From contig JAVKDO010000014.1 in the NCBI GenBank assembly GCA_040222235.1, positions 35,618 through 99,617 on the forward strand: a stretch of 64,000 bases of DNA. Direction: 5' to 3'. Each line of letters opens with the position of its first letter. Positions within the stretch are counted from its first letter, which is position 1. The notes beneath the pieces were generated by a model. The model had not been told where the DNA came from. It saw only the letters and a list, made by a program, of their open reading frames with translations, and made no database searches. This DNA comes from UBA6059 sp040222235 (GTDB taxonomy: Bacteria; Bacteroidota; Bacteroidia; Cytophagales; Cyclobacteriaceae). The translations under genes were made by a program, and so were the position numbers. This document shows, in pieces, positions 49,006-58,159 of the stretch.

Positions 49006-50424
49006 TTGAAGGTATGCTTAATAGCATACCTTTTTTTATGCCTCACCCTCAGCGGATATGCTCAGCATCAGCAGTTTCCAGACAAGCTTCTGCCCTACTA
49101 TCATCAGGCGCTGAACTACCATTTTCGATCCTGGCCTTTGGTGGACATTGACACGCTCCCCGTCGAGGAGCAGCCAGCTGGAATTTATATCAATGCCTTA
49201 GCGGCAACTTTCACTACCATCATTGCCGGTCAAGATCCAGCCTCAGAAGCTTGGGATTACTGGAATGAACGAACCGATCAGTGCAGTAATTCCGATGAAT
49301 TCTGCCACTTCGTAAAAGCGGAGGTAGCATTTCACTATAGCCTTGTTTCCTTTATTAAAGGGGAACATTTTAAATCGTTTCTTCAGTTTCGCAAGGTCTA
49401 TCGTGCTAGGGATGATGCGTATCAGCACCCATGGTCCAATAAGACCTATGGCATGTTGAACGTATTAATCACGGCAGTTCCGGAACAATATCAATGGATC
49501 ATGGGGCTCCTAGGCTACCGTAGCGATCAGTTAAAGGGTATGCAACAACTGCAGTCTCTGGTAGAGGGAAATTCCCAAATCTCGCTTGAAGCCTTCATCG
49601 TCAAACTTATGCTTGAGCAATACATCTTTGATCAAAATACTTTCAATGACTGGCTCAATCTGAGAACTGAATACCCCAACAGCCCGCTAATACAATTCCT
49701 CTTCAACGCCAATGCGCTCAAAAACCATCAAAGTCAGTATGTCATTGATCGCCAAGTAGATTCACATATTGATCAGGTTTATGGTCAGTTAGGCGAGGCA
49801 TACCTGAATAAACTGGAGTACGACTCAGCATTGACTTATTTCAAAATTTATGAAGACAATCTTGAAGAGAGGATGACTGCAGAAATGCTGCACAAGATTT
49901 GGCTCTGTCATAAGCTAAAATCAGACAGTGCTAGTGCTACTGAATACGCTAATTATCTTCTAGAAAAAGATGAAAGTATATCAGAAGCGGATGAAAATGC
50001 CATCTTTAATCTACAGCTTGGCGAGGAGCAAGACCTGGAGCTGATGAAAGTAAGGCTGACCACAGATGGCGGCTATTATCAACTTGCAGGTCAAATTCTA
50101 GAAAAGATAGACAGTGCATCACTCTCAGGGCGTAGGTCTCAAGTGGAGTATCTGTACAGAAAGGCCAGATGGCTGCATCTAATGGGACAGCCAAAGAATG
50201 CAGTCCCCTATTATGAAAAAGTGCTAGCAGAGTCTCCGAAGACAGGATGGTATTTTGCTCCCAATACAGCCTATCAGCTCGGGCTGATCTTTGAAAATTT
50301 AGGTGAAGTCCAGATAGCTGTAGAATACTATGAGATGGTCAATAACTATCGCAGCTATCCTTACCGCAATAGTCTTGAAAACAAGTCCAATTTGCATATG
50401 CGAATAATCGACTCTAAGAACTAA
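49006..50424 (+). CDS. secreted or periplasmic TPR-type protein, unknown
   Basis: The 472-residue protein starts at TTG 49006 with a signal peptide (MKVCLIAYLFLCLTLSGYAQ); an ATG at 48988 would put six residues before it and is less likely. The body is helical with repeat-like pairs of Ala/Leu-rich helices (AYLNKLEYDSALTYFKIYED; ATEYANYLLEKDE; AVPYYEKVLAESPKTGW; AVEYYEMVNNYRSYPYRN), the layout of tetratricopeptide solenoids. Function is unknown; a binding scaffold is likely. Its coding start overlaps an intrinsic-terminator-like hairpin. Confidence 0.75.
   Translation: MKVCLIAYLFLCLTLSGYAQHQQFPDKLLPYYHQALNYHFRSWPLVDIDTLPVEEQPAGIYINALAATFTTIIAGQDPASEAWDYWNERTDQCSNSDEFCHFVKAEVAFHYSLVSFIKGEHFKSFLQFRKVYRARDDAYQHPWSNKTYGMLNVLITAVPEQYQWIMGLLGYRSDQLKGMQQLQSLVEGNSQISLEAFIVKLMLEQYIFDQNTFNDWLNLRTEYPNSPLIQFLFNANALKNHQSQYVIDRQVDSHIDQVYGQLGEAYLNKLEYDSALTYFKIYEDNLEERMTAEMLHKIWLCHKLKSDSASATEYANYLLEKDESISEADENAIFNLQLGEEQDLELMKVRLTTDGGYYQLAGQILEKIDSASLSGRRSQVEYLYRKARWLHLMGQPKNAVPYYEKVLAESPKTGWYFAPNTAYQLGLIFENLGEVQIAVEYYEMVNNYRSYPYRNSLENKSNLHMRIIDSKN
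49009..49037 (+). terminator. terminator-like hairpin inside the next gene's signal peptide
   Basis: AAGGTATGC (49009-49017) is perfectly complementary to GCATACCTT (49024-49032) across a TTAATA loop, and the second arm ends in seven T. It lies 31 bp after the zinc-ribbon protein stop and, at the same time, encodes codons 2-11 of the following protein (signal peptide). If it functions, it would stop transcription between the two genes unless read through. Confidence 0.7.
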
Positions 50425-51070
50425 GTCCATCGAGATGGGCTGTCTCGTTAGCCCAATCTAAGGCAAAGATCGATCCGGTGTATGTAAGCCTATACAGACC
50501 CAGGTTAGCATGCTCAAACATATCCATCTTCGACAATTGATAACCTAACAACCAGCAAATCAATATTCGCATTGCGCGACCGTGCATGCAAATGAGCACA
50601 TTCCTCTCGTTTCCTGATAAGATATTCTGCATGGCTACCTTCTGCCTAACCATCACTTGGTTCGGGGATTCCCCATCAGTGATAGCCTCATCGAGTGAGC
50701 CATTTATCCACGCATTTGTTATTCTTTGATATTCGTTATGCGCCTCTGGCGAAAAAGTCGAGCCTTCCTTGTTGCCCCAGTTGATTTCATTCAGTCCGGA
50801 TTCTACTTGACAGGGCAATCCATTGGAAGTAAAGCGTTCTATGGACTGGTGAGTTCTGATAAGTGCTGAAACGAAGGCTTTTTCAAACGGATAGTCCTTA
50901 TATGCCTCGTAAAAAGCATTGGCCTGCAGCCGTCCCGTATCATTGAGGGGAGCGTCTATACCACTACCTTGCACCATTCTTTTGCGGTTGTACTCAGTCT
51001 CTCCGTGCCTTACGATGTACAGTCTTTTGTATTTCAACCTTTTTCTGTATTGGTTTGTGAACGGCCGCAA
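50414..51070 (-). CDS. histidine phosphatase family protein (PGAM-like)
   Basis: The 218-residue protein opens with LYIVRHGETEYNRKRMVQGSGIDAPLNDTGRLQA, the phosphoglycerate-mutase-like core with the catalytic histidine at about residue 21, and has VSALIRTHQSIERF, GLNEINWGNKEG and NVLICMHGRAMRILICWLLG with the second histidine. It lacks the insert of true dPGM, so it is probably a phosphatase of the CobC/GpmB type; the substrate is unknown. No ATG lies near; it starts at TTG 51070 or internally at 51037. It overlaps the preceding TPR gene by 11 bp at the 3' ends. Confidence 0.85.
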   Translation of the reverse strand: MRPFTNQYRKRLKYKRLYIVRHGETEYNRKRMVQGSGIDAPLNDTGRLQANAFYEAYKDYPFEKAFVSALIRTHQSIERFTSNGLPCQVESGLNEINWGNKEGSTFSPEAHNEYQRITNAWINGSLDEAITDGESPNQVMVRQKVAMQNILSGNERNVLICMHGRAMRILICWLLGYQLSKMDMFEHANLGLYRLTYTGSIFALDWANETAHLDGLSS

Positions 51071-51096
51071 AACTATACCAATTTATATACCGTACT

Positions 51097-51519
51097 ATGT
51101 CAGAACAACACATTTCCACTGATGGATTCAATGCATTGAGTAAGAATACCCTCGTTGAGCATTTAGGTATCGAGTTCATTGAACTATCGAAGGATTCTCT
51201 GAAGGCGTCCATGCCTGTGGATCATCGTACGGTTCAGCCCTACGGCATCCTTCATGGGGGTGCCTCTGTCGCCCTAGCGGAAACACTTGGGAGCATGGGT
51301 GCAGCGATGCATACTGATCCAAGAACTCAATTATGCGTAGGTCTGGAGATCAATGCGAATCATGTCAAGTCAGTAAAGACAGGAAACATGGTTTTTGGTG
51401 AGGCAAAGCCAATTCATGTTGGGAAAAAGACACAAATTTGGGAAATAAGGATAACAAATAAGGATGAACAGCTCGTTTGTATAAGCAGAATTACGATGGC
51501 GATTCTTGATAAGAAATAA
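51097..51519 (+). CDS. menI: DHNA-CoA thioesterase MenI
   Basis: The 140-residue hot-dog protein has HLGIEFIELSKDSLKASMPVDHRTVQPYGILHGGASVALAETLGSMGAAMH, closely matching E. coli MenI/YdiI (which has a very similar HGGASAALAETLGSM), with the catalytic Glu in AETLGS and the DR/PV motif around it. MenI releases 1,4-dihydroxy-2-naphthoate from DHNA-CoA. It is the first of four men genes on the + strand, overlapping menF by one base (TAATG). Confidence 0.85.
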   Translation: MSEQHISTDGFNALSKNTLVEHLGIEFIELSKDSLKASMPVDHRTVQPYGILHGGASVALAETLGSMGAAMHTDPRTQLCVGLEINANHVKSVKTGNMVFGEAKPIHVGKKTQIWEIRITNKDEQLVCISRITMAILDKK

Positions 51520-52733
51520 TGTCCATAAGGCATCAGAAGACAGAAATTCCGGATACTATCGATGTAGACTTACATCGCCTCCTCTCCTATGCTAGCCAAA
51601 TAGGGTTTGCGTTTGCTTGTTGGCGGTCGCCAAATGAGCAGCAGACACATACCATCATTGACACTTCCGGCAAATTAGCAGAGGGAAAGGTGACCTTAGA
51701 AGAGGCCCCTTCAGGATTTCTGGTAAGTCCTTTCCACAATGAAGAGCGAGAGAAAGAGGTCTTTCTACAAGCTGACTTATTGATCACTAGTAGGAAAACA
51801 GATCACGATGTTAGGATTACGCTCGATCCTACTCGTTCAGTTAATGCAAATGCTTTCTTCGCAGATCTTCAAGATCATGCCAAGGCTGACCAAGGTTTTA
51901 GTTTTGATTCAAGTCCAGAAGAAATTGATCCGGCGAATGATCGCGGCATTTTCATGGATTTTGTAGAGGACTGTGTTAGGGCCATTCGCAATGAGCACTT
52001 CAAAAAAGTGGTGCCCTCACGATACAAGGACTTGCATCTTAGCAACACCTTAGATCCGCTAGTTCAATTCGACAAAATATGCGCTAACTATCCAGCGGCT
52101 TTCGCCTCATTCATCTTTGTACCAGGCTTAGGTACTTGGCTTGGTGCCTCACCAGAGGTGCTTGTCAAAATGGAAGGAGATCATTTTAGCACCATGGCAC
52201 TTGCAGGGACGCAGCGATTGAGTCCTGATCAAGACCTGAGAGACGTGGCTTGGACGCAGAAAGAAATTGAGGAGCAGGCAATGGTCAGCCGCTATATCAT
52301 CAACTGCTTCAAGAAAATACGCTTACGAGAGTTTGACGAAGATGGTCCCAAGACGATGAAGGCGGCCAATCTCATTCACCTACTCACAGAGTTCGAAGTG
52401 AATATGAAAGCCGTCAATTTCCCTCAATTGGGTACCGTGATGACAGAATTACTCCATCCAACATCCGCCGTTTGTGGTATGCCGCTTGAGCCTGCCATGA
52501 ATTTTCTCAAGACCCATGAACACTATGATCGTCAGCTATACAGTGGCTATCTAGGGCCTGTCAATATCAATGGAGCAACCGAGCTCTTCGTGAACCTGCG
52601 CTGCATGCGGCTCTATGAAAAGTCGGTCAGAGCTTTTGTCGGAGCAGGCGTGACTGAAGCTTCCCTACCGGAAAAAGAATGGCTCGAGACCGAGTATAAA
52701 TCTCAAACCATGCTAGATTTGGTTAAAGACTAG
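51519..52733 (+). CDS. menF: isochorismate synthase MenF
   Basis: The 404-residue protein has the chorismate-binding domain of the MenF/EntC type: GTWLGASPEVLVKMEGDHFSTMALAGTQR, WTQKEIEEQAMVSRYI and, near the end, HPTSAVCGMPLEPAMNFLKTHEHYDRQLYSGYLGPVNINGATELFVNLRCM. This last segment holds the Mg2+ and chorismate ligands. It converts chorismate to isochorismate, the entry to menaquinone. It overlaps the menI stop by one base and precedes menD by 13 bp, so it is part of one operon. Confidence 0.93.
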   Translation: MSIRHQKTEIPDTIDVDLHRLLSYASQIGFAFACWRSPNEQQTHTIIDTSGKLAEGKVTLEEAPSGFLVSPFHNEEREKEVFLQADLLITSRKTDHDVRITLDPTRSVNANAFFADLQDHAKADQGFSFDSSPEEIDPANDRGIFMDFVEDCVRAIRNEHFKKVVPSRYKDLHLSNTLDPLVQFDKICANYPAAFASFIFVPGLGTWLGASPEVLVKMEGDHFSTMALAGTQRLSPDQDLRDVAWTQKEIEEQAMVSRYIINCFKKIRLREFDEDGPKTMKAANLIHLLTEFEVNMKAVNFPQLGTVMTELLHPTSAVCGMPLEPAMNFLKTHEHYDRQLYSGYLGPVNINGATELFVNLRCMRLYEKSVRAFVGAGVTEASLPEKEWLETEYKSQTMLDLVKD

Positions 52734-52746
52734 CGTCCAGTTTCCC

Positions 52747-54399
52747 ATGTTGAGTCAAGCTATTTACGATATACCACAGTTATTGCATTTGCTTGGCATC
52801 AAGGATGTCATCATCTCTCCTGGATCAAGGTCTGCCCCGCTCACCATTGCTTTTGCAAGACACCCAGCCTTCAATAAGTATGTTGTACCTGATGAGCGAT
52901 CGGCGGCTTTTATGGCCTTGGGGATGTCCCAACAGACCAGAAAGCCAACGGTGCTAGTCTGTACGTCGGGCAGTGCGGCTTATAACTATGCTCCCGCTGT
53001 AGCTGAGGCTTACTATCAGCAAATACCGATGCTGATCATCACCGCAGATCGACCGCCAGAGTGGATCGATCAGTGGGATGGGCAAACCATTCGCCAGCAG
53101 AACATCTATGGAAACCATGTACTAAAGAGCTATCAGCTCCCGAGTACGGACCCATCCAAAGAGGCGCAATGGCATCTACTGAGGTCAATCAATGAAGCGG
53201 CACTTCTAGCTGAAGGAACTACCCAAGGGCCAGTACACATCAATGTGCCGCTACGAGAGCCACTCTACCCTACCGGAGAAATAAGCTACTCACAAGATTT
53301 GAAAGTCTGGAACGAGCAACGACCTGCCAACCAGTCTTTCGAAATCGATCTTAAGGAACTCAAGCAGTTTAGCAGAATAGTCATAATACCCGGGCAGCAA
53401 AGTTTTGATCAAGGTATTGCTGATCAGCTCTCAAAATTGGCTCGCAAGCTGCCCGTCATCTGCGATGCGCAAAGCAATTACTCAAGTCTTGAAGGTGTCG
53501 TTACTCACCATGATCTTTTCTTAGCCGGCAAGACGGACACCAGCTTGGCTCCTGAGTTAGTCATCACTTTTGGAAAGTCCATCATTTCTAAGAATCTAAA
53601 ATTATTCCTGAGAGGAGTCCAGGGGCTTCAGCATTGGCATATCAATGAAGGTGATTTCAATCCAGATACTCTCCAATCGCTTACCAAAGTGATTAAGTGT
53701 GAGTCGCACGGTTTTTTGTCTCAACTTTCAGAAATAAGTATAGACTCGAGCTATCTCGAAAACTGGACATCCCTTGAGTCTAAAACTGATGGGTACCTAT
53801 CAGGTTGTTTTGGGCAAAAAGATTTCAGTGAGTTTGAAGCCATTAGCAATGTCATGGATATCCTTCCTGACCACACAGACCTTCATGTAGCCAATAGTAT
53901 GGCTATCAGGTACGTGAATTTCCTTGGCCTGAAAAACGCTACTCAACGACTGTTTGTCAATCGAGGTACCAGCGGCATAGATGGTTCGGTGAGCACCACC
54001 GTAGGTTCCGCCATTGCCGGTAGGCGAAAAACAGTGCTCCTCACAGGCGACCTTGCTTTCTTCTATGACCGTAATGGCTTGTGGCACAATCATCCGCCAG
54101 AGGACCTGATGATCGTGCTGCTCAACAATCACGGAGGCGGCATATTCGGCATGATCCCCGGACCTAGAAGTCAACCAGAGTTGGATGAGTATTTCATCAC
54201 AAGACAAGACTTAGGCGCTAGTAATACGGCCAAGGACTTTGGTATGGATTATCAAGTTGTAAATGAGCGCAACAACCTAGCACAAGCCTTGGACGAAATG
54301 ATCAACCAGAAGGGACTTAGGCTCCTTGAAGTAGAGACTTCCACCAGCATCAATCAGCAAGTATTCGATACAGTAAAATCAGAAATCAAAAACCTATGA
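52747..54399 (+). CDS. menD: 2-succinyl-5-enolpyruvyl-6-hydroxy-3-cyclohexene-1-carboxylate synthase MenD
   Basis: The 550-residue ThDP enzyme has the N-terminal pyrimidine-binding domain (SPGSRSAPLTIAF; PDERSAAFMALGMSQ), the conserved glutamate near 55, and a C-terminal cofactor domain with GDLAFFYDRNGLWHN and LLNNHGGGIFGMIPG, the ThDP/Mg2+ motif GD-x(n)-NN. It joins isochorismate and 2-oxoglutarate. It is the third gene of the menIFDB operon; its stop overlaps the menB start by 4 bp (ATGA), which implies translational coupling. Confidence 0.95.
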   Translation: MLSQAIYDIPQLLHLLGIKDVIISPGSRSAPLTIAFARHPAFNKYVVPDERSAAFMALGMSQQTRKPTVLVCTSGSAAYNYAPAVAEAYYQQIPMLIITADRPPEWIDQWDGQTIRQQNIYGNHVLKSYQLPSTDPSKEAQWHLLRSINEAALLAEGTTQGPVHINVPLREPLYPTGEISYSQDLKVWNEQRPANQSFEIDLKELKQFSRIVIIPGQQSFDQGIADQLSKLARKLPVICDAQSNYSSLEGVVTHHDLFLAGKTDTSLAPELVITFGKSIISKNLKLFLRGVQGLQHWHINEGDFNPDTLQSLTKVIKCESHGFLSQLSEISIDSSYLENWTSLESKTDGYLSGCFGQKDFSEFEAISNVMDILPDHTDLHVANSMAIRYVNFLGLKNATQRLFVNRGTSGIDGSVSTTVGSAIAGRRKTVLLTGDLAFFYDRNGLWHNHPPEDLMIVLLNNHGGGIFGMIPGPRSQPELDEYFITRQDLGASNTAKDFGMDYQVVNERNNLAQALDEMINQKGLRLLEVETSTSINQQVFDTVKSEIKNL

Positions 54400-55244
54400 G
54401 TTCAACGATAGCCTGGCAGACCGCCAAAGAGTACGAAGACATCACTTACAAAAAGTGTAACGGAGTAGCTAGGATAGCATTTAATCGACCTGAAGTAAGA
54501 AATGCTTTTCGCCCAAAGACTACCGGTGAGCTATTTGAGGCGTTCCTAGATGCTCGTGAAGATCCGGATATAGGTGTAGTCCTATTGTCAGGAGAAGGGC
54601 CTTCACCAAAAGACGGTGGCTATGCCTTCTGTAGCGGTGGCGACCAACGAGCCCGTGGAGATCAAGGCTATGTAGATGAGAAAGGTGTGGCGCGTCTTAA
54701 TATCCTCGAGGTACAGCGACTGATTCGATTTATGCCAAAAGCGGTGATTGCGGTAGTGCCTGGATGGGCTGTAGGTGGCGGTCATAGTCTTCATGTGGTA
54801 TGTGATCTAACACTAGCGAGTAAGGAGCACGCTATTTTCAAGCAAACCGATGCTGATGTGACCAGCTTCGATGGAGGATATGGGTCTGCGTATCTAGCAA
54901 AAATGGTGGGCCAGAAGAGAGCGAGAGAGATCTTCTTCCTAGGCAGAAACTACTCAGCACAAGAGGCCTATGACATGGGCATGGTCAATGCGGTGGTTCC
55001 GCACGAAGAACTAGAAGATACAGCGTATGAGTGGGCTCAGGAGATTTTGGCCAAATCGCCCACATCGATTCGTATGCTGAAATTTGCTTTCAACCTGACC
55101 GATGATGGCATGGTTGGTCAGCAGGTATTTGCCGGTGAAGCCACACGTCTTGCTTACATGACAGAGGAGGCAAAAGAAGGGCGTGATGCTTTCCTCGAAA
55201 AGCGAAAGCCAGATTTTGGTAAGTTTGGTAGAGTATCGACTTGA
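54396..55244 (+). CDS. menB: 1,4-dihydroxy-2-naphthoyl-CoA synthase MenB
   Basis: The 282-residue crotonase-fold protein has RIAFNRPEVRNAFRPKT, the CoA-binding GGYAFCSGGDQRARGDQGY loop and GWAVGGGHSLHVVCDLTLASKEH. The active-site loop reads KQTDADVTSFDGGYGSAYLA, with an aspartate (TDADV) where bicarbonate-dependent enzymes such as that of E. coli have a glycine; this marks the bicarbonate-independent type. It closes the o-succinylbenzoyl-CoA ring. Its stop directly abuts the stop of the minus-strand MG2/plug gene. Confidence 0.95.
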   Translation: MSSTIAWQTAKEYEDITYKKCNGVARIAFNRPEVRNAFRPKTTGELFEAFLDAREDPDIGVVLLSGEGPSPKDGGYAFCSGGDQRARGDQGYVDEKGVARLNILEVQRLIRFMPKAVIAVVPGWAVGGGHSLHVVCDLTLASKEHAIFKQTDADVTSFDGGYGSAYLAKMVGQKRAREIFFLGRNYSAQEAYDMGMVNAVVPHEELEDTAYEWAQEILAKSPTSIRMLKFAFNLTDDGMVGQQVFAGEATRLAYMTEEAKEGRDAFLEKRKPDFGKFGRVST

Positions 55245-58076
55245 TCAGTCTTTCTTAGCTGAAAGCTCCTTATCAACAGCAACTGAGGTGTTCTGAAACC
55301 CAAACAGCCCTTCGCCGCTCATTCCTTGAACTTCCATTTGAAGGACAGTTTGTCGATCATCGGTATAAAAAGAGAATTCAGCTTCTCCATTATCATCCGT
55401 GATGAGTTCAGGATTCCAATAGAGCGTCTTTCGGGCATCTGGTATGGCTGAAAGCAACTCTTCTTCAGAGCTATACTTTGGTGAGTAAAATTCTCGAATA
55501 ATGGAATAGTTATTATCTACAGCTACTTTACTCTCGATGGACTGATCAATATAATCTTCAGTGTTGCCACCTTTGATTCCCTGTTTCGTGGTAACTAATA
55601 TGGCACCAGCGGCAGCTCTGTTTCCATAGTACACCGCCATAGCACTGGTCTTGATCACATCGATCTTCTCGATTTCTGTCTGATTCAAATGATTAAGCAC
55701 ACGCAAGTCTTGCCCGACTGATGAACCATTCAACACAACCAGCGCTCCTAGCCTCTTTTCAGCATTTCTTAGCAGGTCATTCGTACGAAGTATCACAAAG
55801 CCAGTCTCAGGATTATACTTGTAGATATTGGTAATCTGCTTGACCAAATCTATAAAACCGCCAGAAGCGCCGGAACCAGTGGTAGTTGACACATTTGAGA
55901 CAAAATTTAAGTCATCTACATCCCTACTCTGCACAAAGTAATGAGACATGACACTCATTTGATTTCGCAGTTCGTACTTTTCTCCTTTGTCAACTATGAC
56001 ATCTTTGGCCTCCATTCCTTTACCCATAACTTCCACTTCTTTGAGTAACGTGTAGTTACCACCAAAGCTGAAATCTGCAAACACATCCCTTTCCTTCTGT
56101 CGTTTATCTGATTTCTTGCCTTTGGCTCGCTCCGTACTTGCCAAGTCACCCTGAGTAGGTAGCAATTCGTTGATAATAGCACTCTTAAAAGGATCATTAT
56201 CCTCAGTATCAAGCCGTACTTCCAGTTCCTTTGATTTTCCCGGTAGGTCCGCGTTAAAAACAAAGTTCATCGACTGCTTTGATGAAATCTGAAATGGCAG
56301 GTAAAACTTTCCGCGCTCATCAGTTTCCGTAAAGTAAGCATTCATTTCGCCTAGCTGAACGATTTGCACCTCTGCTCCAGGAACAATATTTCCTTTCTTG
56401 TCATAAACCGTCCCTGATTTCGTATCCTGATTAACAGGAGAAGGCTCGTTTTCTAGGTCTTTGAGCAAGACATAGTCCCAAAGGAATTTGCGCCATCCGT
56501 GCGTCATCATTACCAAATCCAATGCTTCCAAAGCATACGGGTTACCCTCCATAAAGTAATAGTTGGGAGTTGGAATCTCGCCTTTCAACTCACTGGTCAA
56601 TAACATGGCGGAGAGAATACTTTTCGTATCAGTGCTATTGATATTCGATAAGTACCCATCAGTCACTGCCAACGAAAATACCCCCTTCACTGGTGTACCT
56701 AATTCATCGTACACGCTCAACTTTCCCTTCACCAATTCTCTTGGAGTATAAGCTGACTTGTCCGTCTCAATCGATACATCTAGCCTCCGCTCAGCATGTA
56801 GAAACACCAGCCGCTCTGTCATCGGCATGCCCTTTTCATCAAATGCCGTCAGCCGATTGACTCCTACCGGAAATAGTGTACTTGGTAAATAGAGAACGGT
56901 ATCACTATTCAACACAAATGATGAAGACCAGACTAGATTATCTTGGTGTATTGCGGTAAGGTGGACTTTGGCAGCTCGCTTCAAATTTGATAATAGCGTT
57001 ACTGCAATTGTATCTGTATCCTCATTTTCAGTGGAAAGTGCAGCACCCTGACTCTGAGGAGCCTTGAGAGGAAATTCTTCAGTTGAGGGAGGTTCTAAGA
57101 GCTGGGCAAAATATTGTCTGTTAGGCTCAGTCAGCAAATTGAAGCTTCCCATACCTTGATAGGTGCTTGCTATAGTATCCACAATGTTACCTGCGTCATC
57201 TTTGACCACTGCCTCGAATGACACGTTTCTACCGAAGTTGTCGATACATTTAAAAGCAACACGCTGTGTCTTTCCCTCAAGCAGCTGCCCTCCCTCTGGC
57301 ATGAACTGAAGATCGAAATCACGGTCTTCCGTAGGAATGAGCCACTGATAATGAAAAGGTTGATTGTCATACTCTCCCTCCACACGCATCACATAGTTAA
57401 CAAAGCCTTTCTGATCTGGTATATCAAAATTAAGAATGAGCTTTCCGTCATCATCCACCTTGACCTTCTCTTCTTTGAGTAGATCGTACCCATCACTTAC
57501 AGCGTAGGTCATTTTAAGATTCTCCAATCCATCTCCATCCAGTCCTACCACATTAGCAGTCAGATCGACTTGTTCTTTATCCTCATAATACGCTTTCCCG
57601 AAAGCTGCTTCAACAAAAAGGTTGGGGATCACGTCTGCTGTAATATTGATTTTCTGCCGGTAGACATCTTCTGGAGAGAAGTTCTTCATCCAACTTGAGT
57701 AGGCGATCAATTCATATTGACCAGTTGTCAGGGAGGGGCTTAATTCAAAATCACCCCAGGCTCTCCCATTTCTTATCAGAAACTGTCCACTCTGTACTAC
57801 CACACCTTCGGGTGATACGACAGTGACGAACAGTGTCTTGCTCAATACAGAGAGCTTATTGTCTAAGCAGTTGACTGTATAAGCCTTAAACCACATATCA
57901 TCGCCAGGTTGGAAGTAGCTACGATCAATGTGCAGGTAGACTTTCTCTTGTAAAAATTTGGCCTGATAGAGTTCAAGAGAAGAAGATAATCTGGATATGA
58001 AGTCATCATCTTCCCTCATCGAAGTAAGGGAAGCTACTAACAAGAATAAAGAGCCTAGGAAAATGATTCTACGCAT
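55245..58076 (-). CDS. MG2-like / TonB-plug-domain protein lacking a barrel
   Basis: The 943-residue protein has a signal peptide, then macroglobulin-like domains (KVYLHIDRSYFQPGDDMWFKAYTV; EGGQLLEGKTQRVAFKCIDNFGRNV) and further beta-sandwich segments, an extra carboxypeptidase-like regulatory segment (GTVYDKKGNIVPGAEVQIV), and a TonB-receptor plug-like domain near 690-860 (IEKIDVIKTSAMAVYYGNRAAAGAILVTTKQG). No 22-stranded barrel follows, so it cannot be a complete receptor; it may be a surface ligand-binding subunit or regulator. It is the last gene of the sigma-STN-FecR cassette. Confidence 0.78.
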   Translation of the reverse strand: MRRIIFLGSLFLLVASLTSMREDDDFISRLSSSLELYQAKFLQEKVYLHIDRSYFQPGDDMWFKAYTVNCLDNKLSVLSKTLFVTVVSPEGVVVQSGQFLIRNGRAWGDFELSPSLTTGQYELIAYSSWMKNFSPEDVYRQKINITADVIPNLFVEAAFGKAYYEDKEQVDLTANVVGLDGDGLENLKMTYAVSDGYDLLKEEKVKVDDDGKLILNFDIPDQKGFVNYVMRVEGEYDNQPFHYQWLIPTEDRDFDLQFMPEGGQLLEGKTQRVAFKCIDNFGRNVSFEAVVKDDAGNIVDTIASTYQGMGSFNLLTEPNRQYFAQLLEPPSTEEFPLKAPQSQGAALSTENEDTDTIAVTLLSNLKRAAKVHLTAIHQDNLVWSSSFVLNSDTVLYLPSTLFPVGVNRLTAFDEKGMPMTERLVFLHAERRLDVSIETDKSAYTPRELVKGKLSVYDELGTPVKGVFSLAVTDGYLSNINSTDTKSILSAMLLTSELKGEIPTPNYYFMEGNPYALEALDLVMMTHGWRKFLWDYVLLKDLENEPSPVNQDTKSGTVYDKKGNIVPGAEVQIVQLGEMNAYFTETDERGKFYLPFQISSKQSMNFVFNADLPGKSKELEVRLDTEDNDPFKSAIINELLPTQGDLASTERAKGKKSDKRQKERDVFADFSFGGNYTLLKEVEVMGKGMEAKDVIVDKGEKYELRNQMSVMSHYFVQSRDVDDLNFVSNVSTTTGSGASGGFIDLVKQITNIYKYNPETGFVILRTNDLLRNAEKRLGALVVLNGSSVGQDLRVLNHLNQTEIEKIDVIKTSAMAVYYGNRAAAGAILVTTKQGIKGGNTEDYIDQSIESKVAVDNNYSIIREFYSPKYSSEEELLSAIPDARKTLYWNPELITDDNGEAEFSFYTDDRQTVLQMEVQGMSGEGLFGFQNTSVAVDKELSAKKD

Positions 58077-58106
58077 TTGGGCTTTACCTTCTAAACAGCA
58101 TAAAAC

Positions 58107-58135
58107 AAAAAATCCCCTATGAAAATAGAGGATAA
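58107..58135 (-). terminator. hairpin between FecR and the MG2/plug gene
   Basis: On the minus strand ATCCTCTAT pairs with ATAGGGGAT across TTTC, followed by TTTTTGTTTT. It lies in the 83-bp gap after the FecR stop and may limit expression of the large downstream gene relative to FecR. Confidence 0.6.
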
Positions 58136-58159
58136 TTCACTGAATGCCAATAATTTAAA

